Assembly (NCBI GenBank): GCA_904419075.1
Contig: CAJFQM010000006.1
Coordinates: 1-64,000 of the forward strand
Source: an uncultured Clostridia bacterium
GTDB taxonomy: Bacteria; Bacillota; Clostridia; Christensenellales; Borkfalkiaceae
Direction of reading: 5' to 3'
DNA length: 64,000 bases
Shown in pieces: positions 45,721-54,318 of this stretch. The position numbers and the translations under genes are program-made. Positions within the stretch are counted from its first letter, which is position 1. Each line of letters opens with the position of its first letter. The notes beneath the pieces are model-generated. The model saw only the letters and a program-made list of their open reading frames with translations, was not told the DNA's origin and made no database searches.

Positions 45721-46136
45721 AATTCATCGTTAAAGGAAAACCGCAAGGAAAGGCGCGTGCGAGGACATTCTACAATGGTCGGTTGGGAAAAATGCAAAGC
45801 ATGACACCGCAGAATACGGTAGATTATGAAAACCTTGTGAGGTGGAGCTATAAAGCGGCGGGAGGTACATATTACGGAAAAGGGCTGTTCAGAGTGGTTA
45901 TAAGAGCGATATACGATATTCCCGCGTCATTCTCCAAGAAGAAACGAGAAGCGGCAGCAATGGGCGAAATAAAGCCTTGTGTAAAGCCTGACGTGGATAA
46001 CATAACAAAGTCGATTTTAGACGCGTTGAACGGAGTAGCGTATTATGACGATAGCGGAGTGATAGAGTTGAAGGTATCGAAAGAATACGGAGACTCTGCG
46101 CGGGTAGAAGTAGAGATAGAGTGTTTGACGGAATAA
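45717..46136 (+). CDS. rusA: RusA-family Holliday junction resolvase
   Basis: Cuts Holliday junctions in phage recombination. 139 residues. The catalytic aspartates lie in KPDVDNITKSILDALNG and YYDDSGV. The N-terminal VKGKPQGKARAR is also family-typical. Its ATG overlaps the previous stop. Confidence 0.9.
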   Translation: MKFIVKGKPQGKARARTFYNGRLGKMQSMTPQNTVDYENLVRWSYKAAGGTYYGKGLFRVVIRAIYDIPASFSKKKREAAAMGEIKPCVKPDVDNITKSILDALNGVAYYDDSGVIELKVSKEYGDSARVEVEIECLTE

Positions 46137-46268
46137 CGTGCAAACGACCGTGCGCGGGTTGGAATAAATAAAAAAGGAAAAGTTCAGTTTTGAGAGAAAG
46201 AGTAAACATGCAAGGCAAACCGAAACCCGTTCGCGCACATGAGCGGGAAGTAGGAAAAGGAGATAAAA
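46137..46268. repeat. Intergenic region with an interrupted inverted repeat
   Basis: TGCGCGGGTT (about 46150-46159) is partly complementary to AACCCGTTCGCGCA (about 46225-46239), which would form an interrupted long-range stem. A 40-codon frame from ATG 46208 has no good Shine-Dalgarno site and runs into the next gene in another frame. Confidence 0.4.
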
Positions 46269-46598
46269 ATGAAAGTAATCATTTACAGGGACAAAGAAAC
46301 AAAGAAGATCGTGAGAGACGGCGGCGATGACTATGAGCTGCTCAAAGCGCACGGAAAGACAGATGAGGACATCGCCGCGCTTGTCGAGGAGTTCAATGGT
46401 CGTGAAAATTGCCCTCAAATCGTTGAAATCGTGGAACTTGACGAGATTGCGGAGTATTACAGGACGCTGGAACGAAACGCCTACAAAGAACAACTCAACG
46501 ATTTTGAGTTCATGGAGGACAGGCTCTATGAATTGTCGAGAATGATAGAAAACTACATCGACGAGGCAAAGAAAGCCTACAAGGAGGAGTGTGAATGA
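46269..46598 (+). CDS. Early prophage protein of unknown function
   Basis: 109 residues: short beta N terminus, then an acidic helical region ending in ENYIDEAKKAYKEE. Shine-Dalgarno AAGGAG. No family recognised. Confidence 0.55.
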   Translation: MKVIIYRDKETKKIVRDGGDDYELLKAHGKTDEDIAALVEEFNGRENCPQIVEIVELDEIAEYYRTLERNAYKEQLNDFEFMEDRLYELSRMIENYIDEAKKAYKEECE

Positions 46599-46834
46599 TA
46601 CTCATTGACAGGGAAATGAAAGCAGTCTCAAAAACGACGGATAAAAGCAGTTTTTCATCGCTTTGTCAAGCGAGTATAAACAGTGACGGGCGAATAACGT
46701 TAAGAAATTATGACCCGTATGCCAAAGATAACGACGAAATCATAATATTGTCGGATAATGAAACGAAAGCGATATTTGATTTAATGCGTGTAATAAAAGG
46801 GCTGGGAGTAAAGAACGAGGATATACCGTTTTGA
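46595..46834 (+). CDS. Early prophage protein of unknown function
   Basis: 79 residues. Its ATG overlaps the previous stop by four bases, indicating coupling. No family recognised. Confidence 0.5.
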   Translation: MILIDREMKAVSKTTDKSSFSSLCQASINSDGRITLRNYDPYAKDNDEIIILSDNETKAIFDLMRVIKGLGVKNEDIPF

Positions 46835-46845
46835 GGAGGAGTAAG

Positions 46846-47484
46846 ATGAAATCGATAATACAAAGCATAAATCCCGAACACGTTTTCAATATGCGTTTCG
46901 GTGGAAAACGGTTTTCCTTAAAGCGGATAGAGGTGAGAAAAACCTCGCCCGATGAAACACCGTTCAAGGCATATATTTACGAAACGAAACAGAAAGAAAA
47001 ATCGTTTATAAGCAAGACGATAGACGGTGTGGAAACGAAAGTAATTATCCGTCGCGGCGGGTGCGGGAAAGTCGTCGGGGAATATATCTGCCGAAAGGTA
47101 GAAATAGTGCGAGCGGATAACATGATACAGGCGTATTACAGCAATCGTCCCGAAACCCGTTTGACAGACGAACAACTTTTTGCTTATGCAAACGGAAGAC
47201 CGCTTAAATTCTTGTACATGGAGGACGTGATTTTCTACGACAAGCCAAAGGAGCTGGGAGAGTTTTGGGCCTATAACGAGGAATTACATAATCGGTTTGA
47301 AAATGAAGAAAATTTTTGTTGTTACGACGGCACAAACGAATATGGGGAACTAATAAATGAATGTGCTGTTTTTAATAAAAATATGACACGCTGTTACAGT
47401 TGCTGGGAGGAATGGAGCGGTTGGTGCCATAGAATTACCCGCCCGCCGCAAAGTTGGTGTTATGTCGAAGAATTGGAGGACTAA
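46846..47484 (+). CDS. ASCH/PUA-like phage protein
   Basis: 212 residues. The N-terminal part has the layout of ASCH domains: SINPEHVFNMRFGGKRF, a KAYIYETK strand, and GCGKVVGEYICRKVEIV. A cysteine- and tryptophan-rich C terminus (CYSCWEEWSGWCHRI) follows. ASCH domains bind RNA or modified nucleotides; the role here is unknown. Start ATG 46846 behind GGAGGAG. Confidence 0.75.
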   Translation: MKSIIQSINPEHVFNMRFGGKRFSLKRIEVRKTSPDETPFKAYIYETKQKEKSFISKTIDGVETKVIIRRGGCGKVVGEYICRKVEIVRADNMIQAYYSNRPETRLTDEQLFAYANGRPLKFLYMEDVIFYDKPKELGEFWAYNEELHNRFENEENFCCYDGTNEYGELINECAVFNKNMTRCYSCWEEWSGWCHRITRPPQSWCYVEELED

Positions 47485-47485
47485 C

Positions 47486-47824
47486 ATGGAGAAAGAAAAG
47501 CAAATCGAAGAAATGGCGAAAGTGTTATGTAGCCTTATAAAAGACGGAATTAGAAAAGATTGTGAAAAGTGCTATTTTAAGCATGACGGATATAGGCATA
47601 CATGCAAATTCAGAAAGCGTGCTATTAAATTATACAAAGCGGGCTATGGAAACGTAAAGGAAGCGGTGAAAGAGTTTGCGGAAGGCTTAATAAAAAACGG
47701 AGTATATTCTTGTAAAGGTTCAACAGTGAAAGAAGTGGCGGAAAATCTTGTCGAACAGTTTGAAAATCATATAAAGGAATATGCGAAAGAATACGGAGTG
47801 AAGGTAGAGAAATGTGGCAAGTAA
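47486..47824 (+). CDS. Early prophage protein with cysteine and histidine ligands
   Basis: 112 residues. DCEKCYFKHDGYRHTCKF (residues about 25-42) could bind a metal. GGAGG lies upstream. Overlaps the next gene by 13 bases. Function unknown. Confidence 0.5.
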   Translation: MEKEKQIEEMAKVLCSLIKDGIRKDCEKCYFKHDGYRHTCKFRKRAIKLYKAGYGNVKEAVKEFAEGLIKNGVYSCKGSTVKEVAENLVEQFENHIKEYAKEYGVKVEKCGK

Positions 47825-47958
47825 CTTATGTGGCTCGAAATGGGTGTTTGTGTACTGTAAGAGGAATAGATAAGAATGACGCACTTATGAAAGCAAAAGA
47901 AGTAGGCGGCTTAATCTTAACAGTAGGTTTGGTTTCCGACGAGGAGGTCGAGGAATGA
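47812..47958 (+). CDS. Small prophage protein
   Basis: 48 residues, MWQVTYVARNGCLCTVRG then an Ala/Lys helix and an acidic end. The stop overlaps the next ATG (ATGA). Function unknown. Confidence 0.45.
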   Translation: MWQVTYVARNGCLCTVRGIDKNDALMKAKEVGGLILTVGLVSDEEVEE

Positions 47959-48236
47959 AAACATATCTTGAAATGAACGAGAAGGTTGCAGATATTCTGC
48001 GGCATGGAGATAAAATAGAACAATATGCAGCTCAATATATAGAAGAATTGCGGAAGGAAAACGCGGAACTCAAACACCGAACGGAAGTAGTGGAAAGGGC
48101 TTTGAAAGATTGTAGCAAACGTTTATCGGTGTTTACAAAATCATTCGGAGACGGAGCGACGGAAGAAGAAGTATATAACAAAATGATAAAAATAGCCGAA
48201 AAAGAGCTGTCGGAGGAGACGAAATGCAAGGGTTAA
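47955..48236 (+). CDS. Early prophage coiled-coil protein
   Basis: 93 residues, mostly helical (YIEELRKENAELKHRTEVVE). Coupled to the previous gene by ATGA and overlapping the next by 13 bases. Function unknown. Confidence 0.5.
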   Translation: MKTYLEMNEKVADILRHGDKIEQYAAQYIEELRKENAELKHRTEVVERALKDCSKRLSVFTKSFGDGATEEEVYNKMIKIAEKELSEETKCKG

Positions 48237-48379
48237 AGAAAGGAACGGCGCATGAAGTATATACGCCGAAAGCGGAAGTGGATATTTGTCTTAATTGTCC
48301 GTTATCGGAGTGCGGGAAGAAAGATTGCAAGAGGTTCGGGAAAGAAAAGAAGAAACTGAAAGGAAGGAAAAGAGTATGA
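48224..48379 (+). CDS. Small four-cysteine zinc-ribbon-like prophage protein
   Basis: 51 residues with CLNCPLSECGKKDC near the middle (C-x2-C-x5-C-x4-C), a likely zinc site, and a basic tail. Shine-Dalgarno GGAGGAG. Stop overlaps the next ATG. Such proteins often bind nucleic acid, but no family is recognised. Confidence 0.5.
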   Translation: MQGLKKGTAHEVYTPKAEVDICLNCPLSECGKKDCKRFGKEKKKLKGRKRV

Positions 48380-48627
48380 AAATTAAAGGCATTGAGAAAT
48401 ATATGAGGATAGACCACTACGATTTTGCTTCGATAAAACCCGTCGTTAGTACAAGTGATTTGGCATATAAATTTGCCGCGGAAGTGATTGACATGAAAGA
48501 TGAAAGAATAGTCGAAGCAATCAGAGACGCTGCAAGGCAAGCAGGAATTTCCGAGCTTGTATTGATAGACAAAGATTTTATTATAAGGGCAATTCAACAT
48601 GAATTGGAACGGGAGGAGAAAGAATGA
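48376..48627 (+). CDS. Early prophage protein of unknown function
   Basis: 83 residues, basic N terminus and helical C terminus. It overlaps both neighbours by four bases. No family recognised. Confidence 0.5.
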   Translation: MKIKGIEKYMRIDHYDFASIKPVVSTSDLAYKFAAEVIDMKDERIVEAIRDAARQAGISELVLIDKDFIIRAIQHELEREEKE

Positions 48628-49046
48628 CGATAGAGGAGAAGCGGGAATACATAAAGCGAGCATTTCGGGACTATGTGAATAACAAGAGGCGGTTGGAAAT
48701 GCTGAATATACCTGGTTTGGGCGGGGTGGATTACTCCCGCCCTTCCGTCGTTTCAGACCATTCAAACGGAACGGAAAAAACGGTATTGAGATACATAGAC
48801 AAAAAGGACATTCTCGAAAAACAGGTAGAGATTATTAAAAAAACGATAGAACACTATAAAATCGAGGATAGAAAAAACGGGAACGGAGGAAAAGTTCAAT
48901 ATATAGTAAACCGATGGATTAGATTGGGCGGTTATCGTTATTCGGCGTATAAGTCTAACATATCTAATCGTACCGCATTATATTGGACTCATGAGATATT
49001 TTATACGGCAGAAATTATTGCAGAAGAGTATAAATTGTTCCCTTAA
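48624..49046 (+). CDS. RinA/ArpU-like late transcription activator
   Basis: 140 residues. The N-terminal arrangement (EYIKRAFRDYVNNKRRLEMLN, a Pro/Gly/Ser stretch, then a long helix) and position just before the terminase genes fit the ArpU/RinA group of phage late activators. The final segment (ALYWTHEIFYTAEIIAEE) is less typical. A late promoter follows at 49088. Assignment is moderate. Confidence 0.6.
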   Translation: MTIEEKREYIKRAFRDYVNNKRRLEMLNIPGLGGVDYSRPSVVSDHSNGTEKTVLRYIDKKDILEKQVEIIKKTIEHYKIEDRKNGNGGKVQYIVNRWIRLGGYRYSAYKSNISNRTALYWTHEIFYTAEIIAEEYKLFP

Positions 49047-49087
49047 AAAATGGCGCAAAAAGATTGCGGTTTTTGTCCGTTTTAATG

Positions 49088-49096
49088 TGATATAAT
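49088..49096 (+). promoter_or_regulatory. Candidate late promoter (extended -10)
   Basis: TGA followed by TATAAT (49091-49096). No -35 at 16-18 bp; TTGCGG lies 21 bp upstream. A poor -35 with a good -10 is expected of an activator-dependent promoter, and the activator candidate lies directly upstream. Confidence 0.65.
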
Positions 49097-49169
49097 GGTA
49101 ACATGGAAAAAATAAAAAGAGCCTGTACAAATCTATTAATCACAGGTGAAAACAAAACGGAGGATTTTT

Positions 49170-49364
49170 ATGAAAAAGATTTTTGGAATGGAAGCAGAAT
49201 TTAACATTACGGCGGATGAAGAAATAATTCACGGCCTTGGTAAAGGTATTCAAAATGGGTCAGTCGCAGTTATGGATATAGTAAATGAGATTAAACCTAC
49301 GGTAAGTGAATGTCTAAAAAAGATACTTATGAAACAGAACAACGAAGATAATACAAATAAATAA
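49170..49364 (+). CDS. Small protein between the late promoter and a terminator
   Basis: 64 residues. ATG 49170 has GGAGG upstream. No family recognised. It forms a short unit: promoter at 49088, this gene, terminator at 49388, directly before the terminase genes. Confidence 0.5.
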   Translation: MKKIFGMEAEFNITADEEIIHGLGKGIQNGSVAVMDIVNEIKPTVSECLKKILMKQNNEDNTNK

Positions 49365-49387
49365 AAAATAAAGTCTCCTATAAGTAG

Positions 49388-49414
49388 ACCGTCGGCGAAA
49401 GTCGGCGGTTTTTT
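49388..49414 (+). terminator. Terminator upstream of the terminase genes
   Basis: ACCGTCGGC pairs with GTCGGCGGT around a GAAA tetraloop, followed by T. It would shut off the late operon unless read through. Confidence 0.85.
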
Positions 49415-49437
49415 CATGGAGAGAGGAGTTGAGCGAT

Positions 49438-49821
49438 GTGAACGTAAGGCAGCAGAAGTTCTGCGATTATTATTTACAGTCGGGAAACGCGACGGAAGCG
49501 GCGATGAAAGCGGGATATTCCAAAAAGACGGCTTATTCAATCGGGCAAAGACTGTTGAAAAATGTTGAAATCGAAAACTATCTTTCAGAACACCGGCAGA
49601 AGGCGCATAATTCACGTATAGCGACGGCAGAAGAGGTCTTGGAGTTCTTATCGGGGACAATGCGAAACGAAGAGATAGGACGGAAAGAACGCCTAAAAGC
49701 GGCGGAGCTGTTGGGAAAGAGATATGCGCTATTTGAAGATAGAAGGGAAACAGACAATCAAACGCCTGTAAATATAGAAATCAATATAGAGGATTGCAGA
49801 GATGAGGATAACGATACCTAA
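49438..49821 (+). CDS. terS: Terminase small subunit
   Basis: Recognises phage DNA for packaging. 127 residues, N-terminal helix-turn-helix (QKFCDYYLQSGNATEAAMKAGYSKKTAYSIG) of the terminase_2 type and a C-terminal oligomerisation part. GTG 49438 has AGGAG 9 bases upstream, which fits better than the TTG at 49429. It overlaps terL by 20 bases. Confidence 0.9.
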   Translation: MNVRQQKFCDYYLQSGNATEAAMKAGYSKKTAYSIGQRLLKNVEIENYLSEHRQKAHNSRIATAEEVLEFLSGTMRNEEIGRKERLKAAELLGKRYALFEDRRETDNQTPVNIEINIEDCRDEDNDT

Positions 49822-51100
49822 ACCTTACCGACCTCTGTTTGATACAAGCGTATCGGAAATCGTAGAGCCCAGCGGAAGATGTACCGCAAAATCGACGAGC
49901 AATGAGATATATGCGATTTCGTTGATGATGGAATCGAAACGGAATAATGTCTGGTACTGCCGTGCAGAAAAAGGGGATATTCGGTCAACTGTATTTTCGT
50001 CTATGATAGCGACGATTCAAATGATGGGGGTGGAACAGTATTTCGAGTGGAGCTTATCACCCTATCGGATTACCTGTTTATTGACGGGAGCTGTTTGTTA
50101 TTTCGACGGAATAAACGGAAAGACGGACGACGATGTTACGGCAACAAAGGGCTTTACGCCGCAATATAGTTCATTGGCCGTCTGCATACTAGACGAAGCA
50201 GACCAAGTAAAACATCCGAATCATATCACGGCTTGGGAAAGTACGGCGGTTCGATTTTTGAAAGAGCATAGTAAGATTGTATATGCTTATAATCCGCCGA
50301 TGTCAAAAAGCCATTGGGCGCATAAGTTCTTCGGAGATAAGATAAAGAACGGTGCTACTCGAATTTATGCGACGTGGGAAGATATTCGGAAACTTCTGAA
50401 TCCCAAAACGATTCAGACTATCGAAAAGTTCAAAAGGGACGATCCGGAATATTATCGGTATTGGTATTTAGGCGAAAGCGTACTCTTTCACGGTATGGTT
50501 TATCCTCAATTTAAGCGGGAAAAACATATCGTCAATATCTATCAACTATTAGGTGAACGCGATAGGGTAACGGAATTGATACTCGGGCTGGACGAAGGGA
50601 CGTGCAACGACAGCACCTGCGTAACGCCGCTTGCAATCATGGGAAGCGGACGGGCGGTAGTGCTAGATTGTTTTGAAAATGACCCCTTGAAAGTCGGACA
50701 GCAATCCCCGAAAGAGCAGTCGCGGGCTTTATATCGTTTTCTTATGGATTTATTGCAGAAGTTTCCGTTCTTGCAATCGGCGCCAAGACGCTGGATTTTC
50801 GAGTGTGCGGAAGGAGGACAGATGTTAAGGTTACAATTTGTAGAAGATACGGGAGAGGAGTGTTATTTAGTAACGAATAAATCGATTATGGGAGACGTAA
50901 AACGAGTGAGGAGTATGCTTTCGGAAGGTATACTCCTTTTTCATGTGGACAGGAACGTCAATACGATGCAACTGATTGAAGATATAGAAAATTATGTCTT
51001 TGACGAAAAAACAAATCAAATAAAGAAGAATCAGCGCGACGATACGATAGACAGTCTCGAATATGCGACAAAGCTGTATTATGACGCGCCGATAAGGTAG
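49802..51100 (+). CDS. terL: Terminase large subunit
   Basis: The packaging ATPase and nuclease, 432 residues, PBSX-like. Walker A is unusual (SGRCTAKST near residue 24-32) but keeps G-x4-K-S. Walker B is AVCILDEAD near 125, and the nuclease start GLDEGTCNDST is near 260. The length is normal. Confidence 0.9.
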   Translation: MRITIPKPYRPLFDTSVSEIVEPSGRCTAKSTSNEIYAISLMMESKRNNVWYCRAEKGDIRSTVFSSMIATIQMMGVEQYFEWSLSPYRITCLLTGAVCYFDGINGKTDDDVTATKGFTPQYSSLAVCILDEADQVKHPNHITAWESTAVRFLKEHSKIVYAYNPPMSKSHWAHKFFGDKIKNGATRIYATWEDIRKLLNPKTIQTIEKFKRDDPEYYRYWYLGESVLFHGMVYPQFKREKHIVNIYQLLGERDRVTELILGLDEGTCNDSTCVTPLAIMGSGRAVVLDCFENDPLKVGQQSPKEQSRALYRFLMDLLQKFPFLQSAPRRWIFECAEGGQMLRLQFVEDTGEECYLVTNKSIMGDVKRVRSMLSEGILLFHVDRNVNTMQLIEDIENYVFDEKTNQIKKNQRDDTIDSLEYATKLYYDAPIR

Positions 51101-51109
51101 GTGAAAGGA

Positions 51110-52678
51110 ATGGCACAATATCAAGCATTAGCTCAATGCCCCGCGCGGAAGATTTTTGCTCCTATGTTCCGAGCGCGTTGGCAAAACATGCAGAACATTA
51201 TCAACAACAGCGTCTTTATATCCCAGGTTCCGGAAGGGTATAAGACTTATTATCAAGCGTATATCCAGCAATGGCTTGAATGGGCGCAAGGCTTTGTTCC
51301 TACGCTTCATAGAGCGGATTTCTTTTCCACCGGCATGGGATATACGGTTTGCGATATTTTCACAAAGGAATGTATGTCGGGAGGCTATCGTTTGACTTCG
51401 GCAAATTCGGGATTAAAAGCGTTTATGGAAGCGTGGGCGGAAGATGATTTGAATAACATTTTCAATAAAATGTTTTTCTTCGCAAACGCGGGCGGAAATG
51501 CTATTCTTTGCATTACTCCGATAAACGGCGAACTTTATCCCTCTATATATCCCATTGACCGGGTAGTGTTTCAAATCGGGCGGCATGGAGAAATTACGCA
51601 GGCCATGTTATTAAACCGGTTTGTATCGGGGAAATCGTTATATTACGTCCGTGAAATCCGAGTACAAATGAACAGAAAGAACTACTACAAAGCACAGCTC
51701 GCCCCCGGAAGTCAAGTGACGGCTCCGACATGGACAAATGCTCCGATTGCAGAAGTTCCTGTCGAAATAAGGGCACAGTGGGAAAATGCCTATGGAGATA
51801 TACTTCCCAATATCTGGTATGAATTGCCCAAGCGTATGAGGTCGTTAGGCTTATATAACGTCCGAAATAAAAGTGTAGCGGTTGCCTTGAAGGATATGCC
51901 GGGATATAGTGACAGTACGTTGCACACGGCGTTAGATATCCTTTATTCGATTGACTACAATTATACGCAAGGACAGGTAGACCAATACCTTGGAAAAAGC
52001 AGAACGTTGGTTCCTAGACAGATGGGAAGTATAAAGGTGAATCAGCCCGGGACTTTGAGTGACGGCATGACCTTCTATCAAGCGTTAGAGGTAAACTCCG
52101 TTCCGCTCGACGATATATTCTATACGCAATTACCCGACGGAAATCTGAACGGGGAGATGATAAAACCGACCTTTATTCAACCGGATTTGCGCGGAGAAAT
52201 TCATAGATACATACGTGACGCGGATTTAGAGCTGTTGGCCTCAAAAGTCGGTTTGAGTTCTTCCACGCTGGCCAATCATCTTGCATATAACACGAGCGGG
52301 ACAAAGACGGACGACCAAGTGGATTCTGAAAATAGTAGCACGGAAAAGAGCGTGGGGAATAAACGAAGGCTTGCGAACAGGGCTATCAACGCCATGTTGA
52401 AAGACGTGGCTTATTTCTATGGCTTTACAGACGAAATAACGATAGAATGGGGTCGCTCCACGGCAAACAGCGCTCGGGAAAACAGTGAGCTGTTGGAAGA
52501 TTATCGCGCGGGCACATTACCGCTTCGGGCGTATTTAAGAAAACGCTGGCCGGATATGAGCGAGGAAGAAGTAGAAGAAATGGCCGCGACAATCGAAGAA
52601 GAACAACGCCAAAGAAGGCAAGAGGCGCTTGGCGGCGCGCTTTTCAATGAAAAAGACTATTACGGAGGCACGGAATAA
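51110..52678 (+). CDS. Portal protein
   Basis: The dodecameric DNA gate at one capsid vertex. 522 residues, of the large Gram-positive phage portal type; the assignment rests mainly on position between terL and the minor capsid gene, length, and an acidic C terminus (RKRWPDMSEEEVEEMAATIEE). ATG 51110 is preceded by AGGTG. Confidence 0.8.
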   Translation: MAQYQALAQCPARKIFAPMFRARWQNMQNIINNSVFISQVPEGYKTYYQAYIQQWLEWAQGFVPTLHRADFFSTGMGYTVCDIFTKECMSGGYRLTSANSGLKAFMEAWAEDDLNNIFNKMFFFANAGGNAILCITPINGELYPSIYPIDRVVFQIGRHGEITQAMLLNRFVSGKSLYYVREIRVQMNRKNYYKAQLAPGSQVTAPTWTNAPIAEVPVEIRAQWENAYGDILPNIWYELPKRMRSLGLYNVRNKSVAVALKDMPGYSDSTLHTALDILYSIDYNYTQGQVDQYLGKSRTLVPRQMGSIKVNQPGTLSDGMTFYQALEVNSVPLDDIFYTQLPDGNLNGEMIKPTFIQPDLRGEIHRYIRDADLELLASKVGLSSSTLANHLAYNTSGTKTDDQVDSENSSTEKSVGNKRRLANRAINAMLKDVAYFYGFTDEITIEWGRSTANSARENSELLEDYRAGTLPLRAYLRKRWPDMSEEEVEEMAATIEEEQRQRRQEALGGALFNEKDYYGGTE

Positions 52679-52681
52679 AAA

Positions 52682-53767
52682 ATGGAAATGAAAACATACG
52701 TCCCCGACCCGCTGAATGAACAGGCGAGCATATTGGTGGACGCACAAACGGATATAAAAACGGCGATAAAAAAGGGCGTGCTTGGCGGCGCGTCCTTTGT
52801 CGTTATATCCGCAGAAGTGAGAAAGATAATCTCCCGCACAATCGCTCGGATTCGTTCTCCCACGCTTCAAAAAGACGCGCGGGTTTCCCTTATGAAATTC
52901 GCTAACAAAGCCTATTCCGATTTTCAAGCGACTTTGAATCTGAACGGAACGCTTCTTGCGGCAGTGGTGCTGTTATCCGAAAGAATTACCGAACGCAAAG
53001 CAAACGGGATTCAAGGGAAGTATTTCGTTCCCAAAACTCCGCGGGAAATAGACGCCGTCGAACAGGTTGCGGAGCGTACGGAAATACGGCTTCGGGCTTA
53101 TGACAGAGGCTTGCCGTTGCAAGAGTTTCAAAAGACGTATATAGACCGCGTTTCAAAGGCTCTGGGCGGCCTTGCAGAGGAAAAAGCGCTTGACCCGAAC
53201 GACGTGACGGGGAGAAATTCTCTGCGCAATCTGGCGGAAATGCAGGTGCGATACGAAAGGCATTTACAGGAAATAGCGGACTTGAAAAATTCAGGGACGC
53301 GGCTTGTGGTGTGTTCGGTGCATGCGGATTGTTCGGAGCGTTGCGCGCCTTGGCAAGGTCGGGTGTATTCCCTCGACGGGACGAGCGGGACGACGGAGGA
53401 CGGAAGGAAGTTTATACCGCTGGAAACGGCAACGGACATTTATTACACAACCAAAGCCGGAAGGACTTATAAAAACGGTCTTTTGGGCTTTAACTGCCGA
53501 CATAAGCTCTTACCATATAAAACAAACATGGTGATACCGTTTGTCTCGGAAACGGAACGGAAGAAGGAGGACGCGATAACGAAGCGTCAAAGGGCCTTGG
53601 AACGTGCGGTAATAGGTTATCGGGAAGAAGCGTTGATGTATAAGGGAAACAACGCGGAGAAGTACAGAGAAGCGCGTAGAAACGCCGTAGAAATCTATGA
53701 CGAGTATAAGCGTTTCAGTAAGAAGAACGGTCGGGCGTATTATCCCGACCGAGTGAAAATTTTATAG
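52682..53767 (+). CDS. Phage minor capsid protein 2 family (head morphogenesis)
   Basis: 361 residues. The signature CSVHADCSERCAPWQGRVYSLDG and NCRHKLLPY (residues about 210-285) is that of the minor capsid protein 2 / SPP1 gp7-like group. It probably sits inside or at the vertex of the head. It follows the portal closely. Confidence 0.88.
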   Translation: MEMKTYVPDPLNEQASILVDAQTDIKTAIKKGVLGGASFVVISAEVRKIISRTIARIRSPTLQKDARVSLMKFANKAYSDFQATLNLNGTLLAAVVLLSERITERKANGIQGKYFVPKTPREIDAVEQVAERTEIRLRAYDRGLPLQEFQKTYIDRVSKALGGLAEEKALDPNDVTGRNSLRNLAEMQVRYERHLQEIADLKNSGTRLVVCSVHADCSERCAPWQGRVYSLDGTSGTTEDGRKFIPLETATDIYYTTKAGRTYKNGLLGFNCRHKLLPYKTNMVIPFVSETERKKEDAITKRQRALERAVIGYREEALMYKGNNAEKYREARRNAVEIYDEYKRFSKKNGRAYYPDRVKIL

Positions 53768-53768
53768 C

Positions 53769-53804
53769 AAAGCGGAGTGTGATTTGAAATGCACCCCGCT
53801 TTTA
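53769..53804 (+). terminator. Hairpin after the minor capsid gene
   Basis: AAAGCGG-GTG pairs with CAC-CCGCTTT (one mismatch), then TTTTATT. It may reduce read-through before the scaffold and capsid genes, or mark processing. Confidence 0.65.
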
Positions 53805-53828
53805 TTATGCCTCAAAGGAGGAAAAGCC

Positions 53829-54302
53829 ATGGCATGGAAATTTCCCTTTTTCAAGAAAAAAAACAAGGAGGAGGTCGAAGAAAAAATGACCCAAGACGAA
53901 AAGGAAATCGAAAAAGCAAAAAAAGACATTAAAGAGAAAGGCCCCGATAGTCAAACTGAGAAAGATCGGATTGACGAAAGCGTAGGGGAACAAGAAAAAC
54001 GTTCGGGGAATGAAAATTCCCAAGACGCAAAAGACCGCGTAGACGAATCGGAAGGGACAAAGAAAGCGGACGAGGAACGCGCGGAGGAAAAGAAGGAAGA
54101 TAAGAAAGAGGAACAACGAGAGGAAAAGAAGGAGGATAAACGCGACGATTTGGAAGAACGTTTGGAAAAATTCGGGGACAGTCTCGTTGAAAAGCTGGTT
54201 GCAGCTTTGGCAAAACACGCCGACCGAGAGGAAATTACTTCTCATAAGGCAAACACCGCAGACGCGGAAAAATTAAAACAAATCGAAGGTCTTTACAATT
54301 AA
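53829..54302 (+). CDS. Capsid scaffolding protein
   Basis: 157 residues, almost entirely charged (Lys, Glu, Asp) with a helical C terminus, directly before the major capsid gene. This is the usual look and place of a scaffold. DRIDES and DRVDES are short internal repeats. GGAGG lies before ATG 53829. Confidence 0.75.
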   Translation: MAWKFPFFKKKNKEEVEEKMTQDEKEIEKAKKDIKEKGPDSQTEKDRIDESVGEQEKRSGNENSQDAKDRVDESEGTKKADEERAEEKKEDKKEEQREEKKEDKRDDLEERLEKFGDSLVEKLVAALAKHADREEITSHKANTADAEKLKQIEGLYN

Positions 54303-54318
54303 AGGAGGATAAAAGACA

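Noticed and set aside
46208-46330. 40-codon frame before the 46269 gene
   Set aside because: No good Shine-Dalgarno site; very basic, low-complexity C terminus; overlaps a better gene in another frame.
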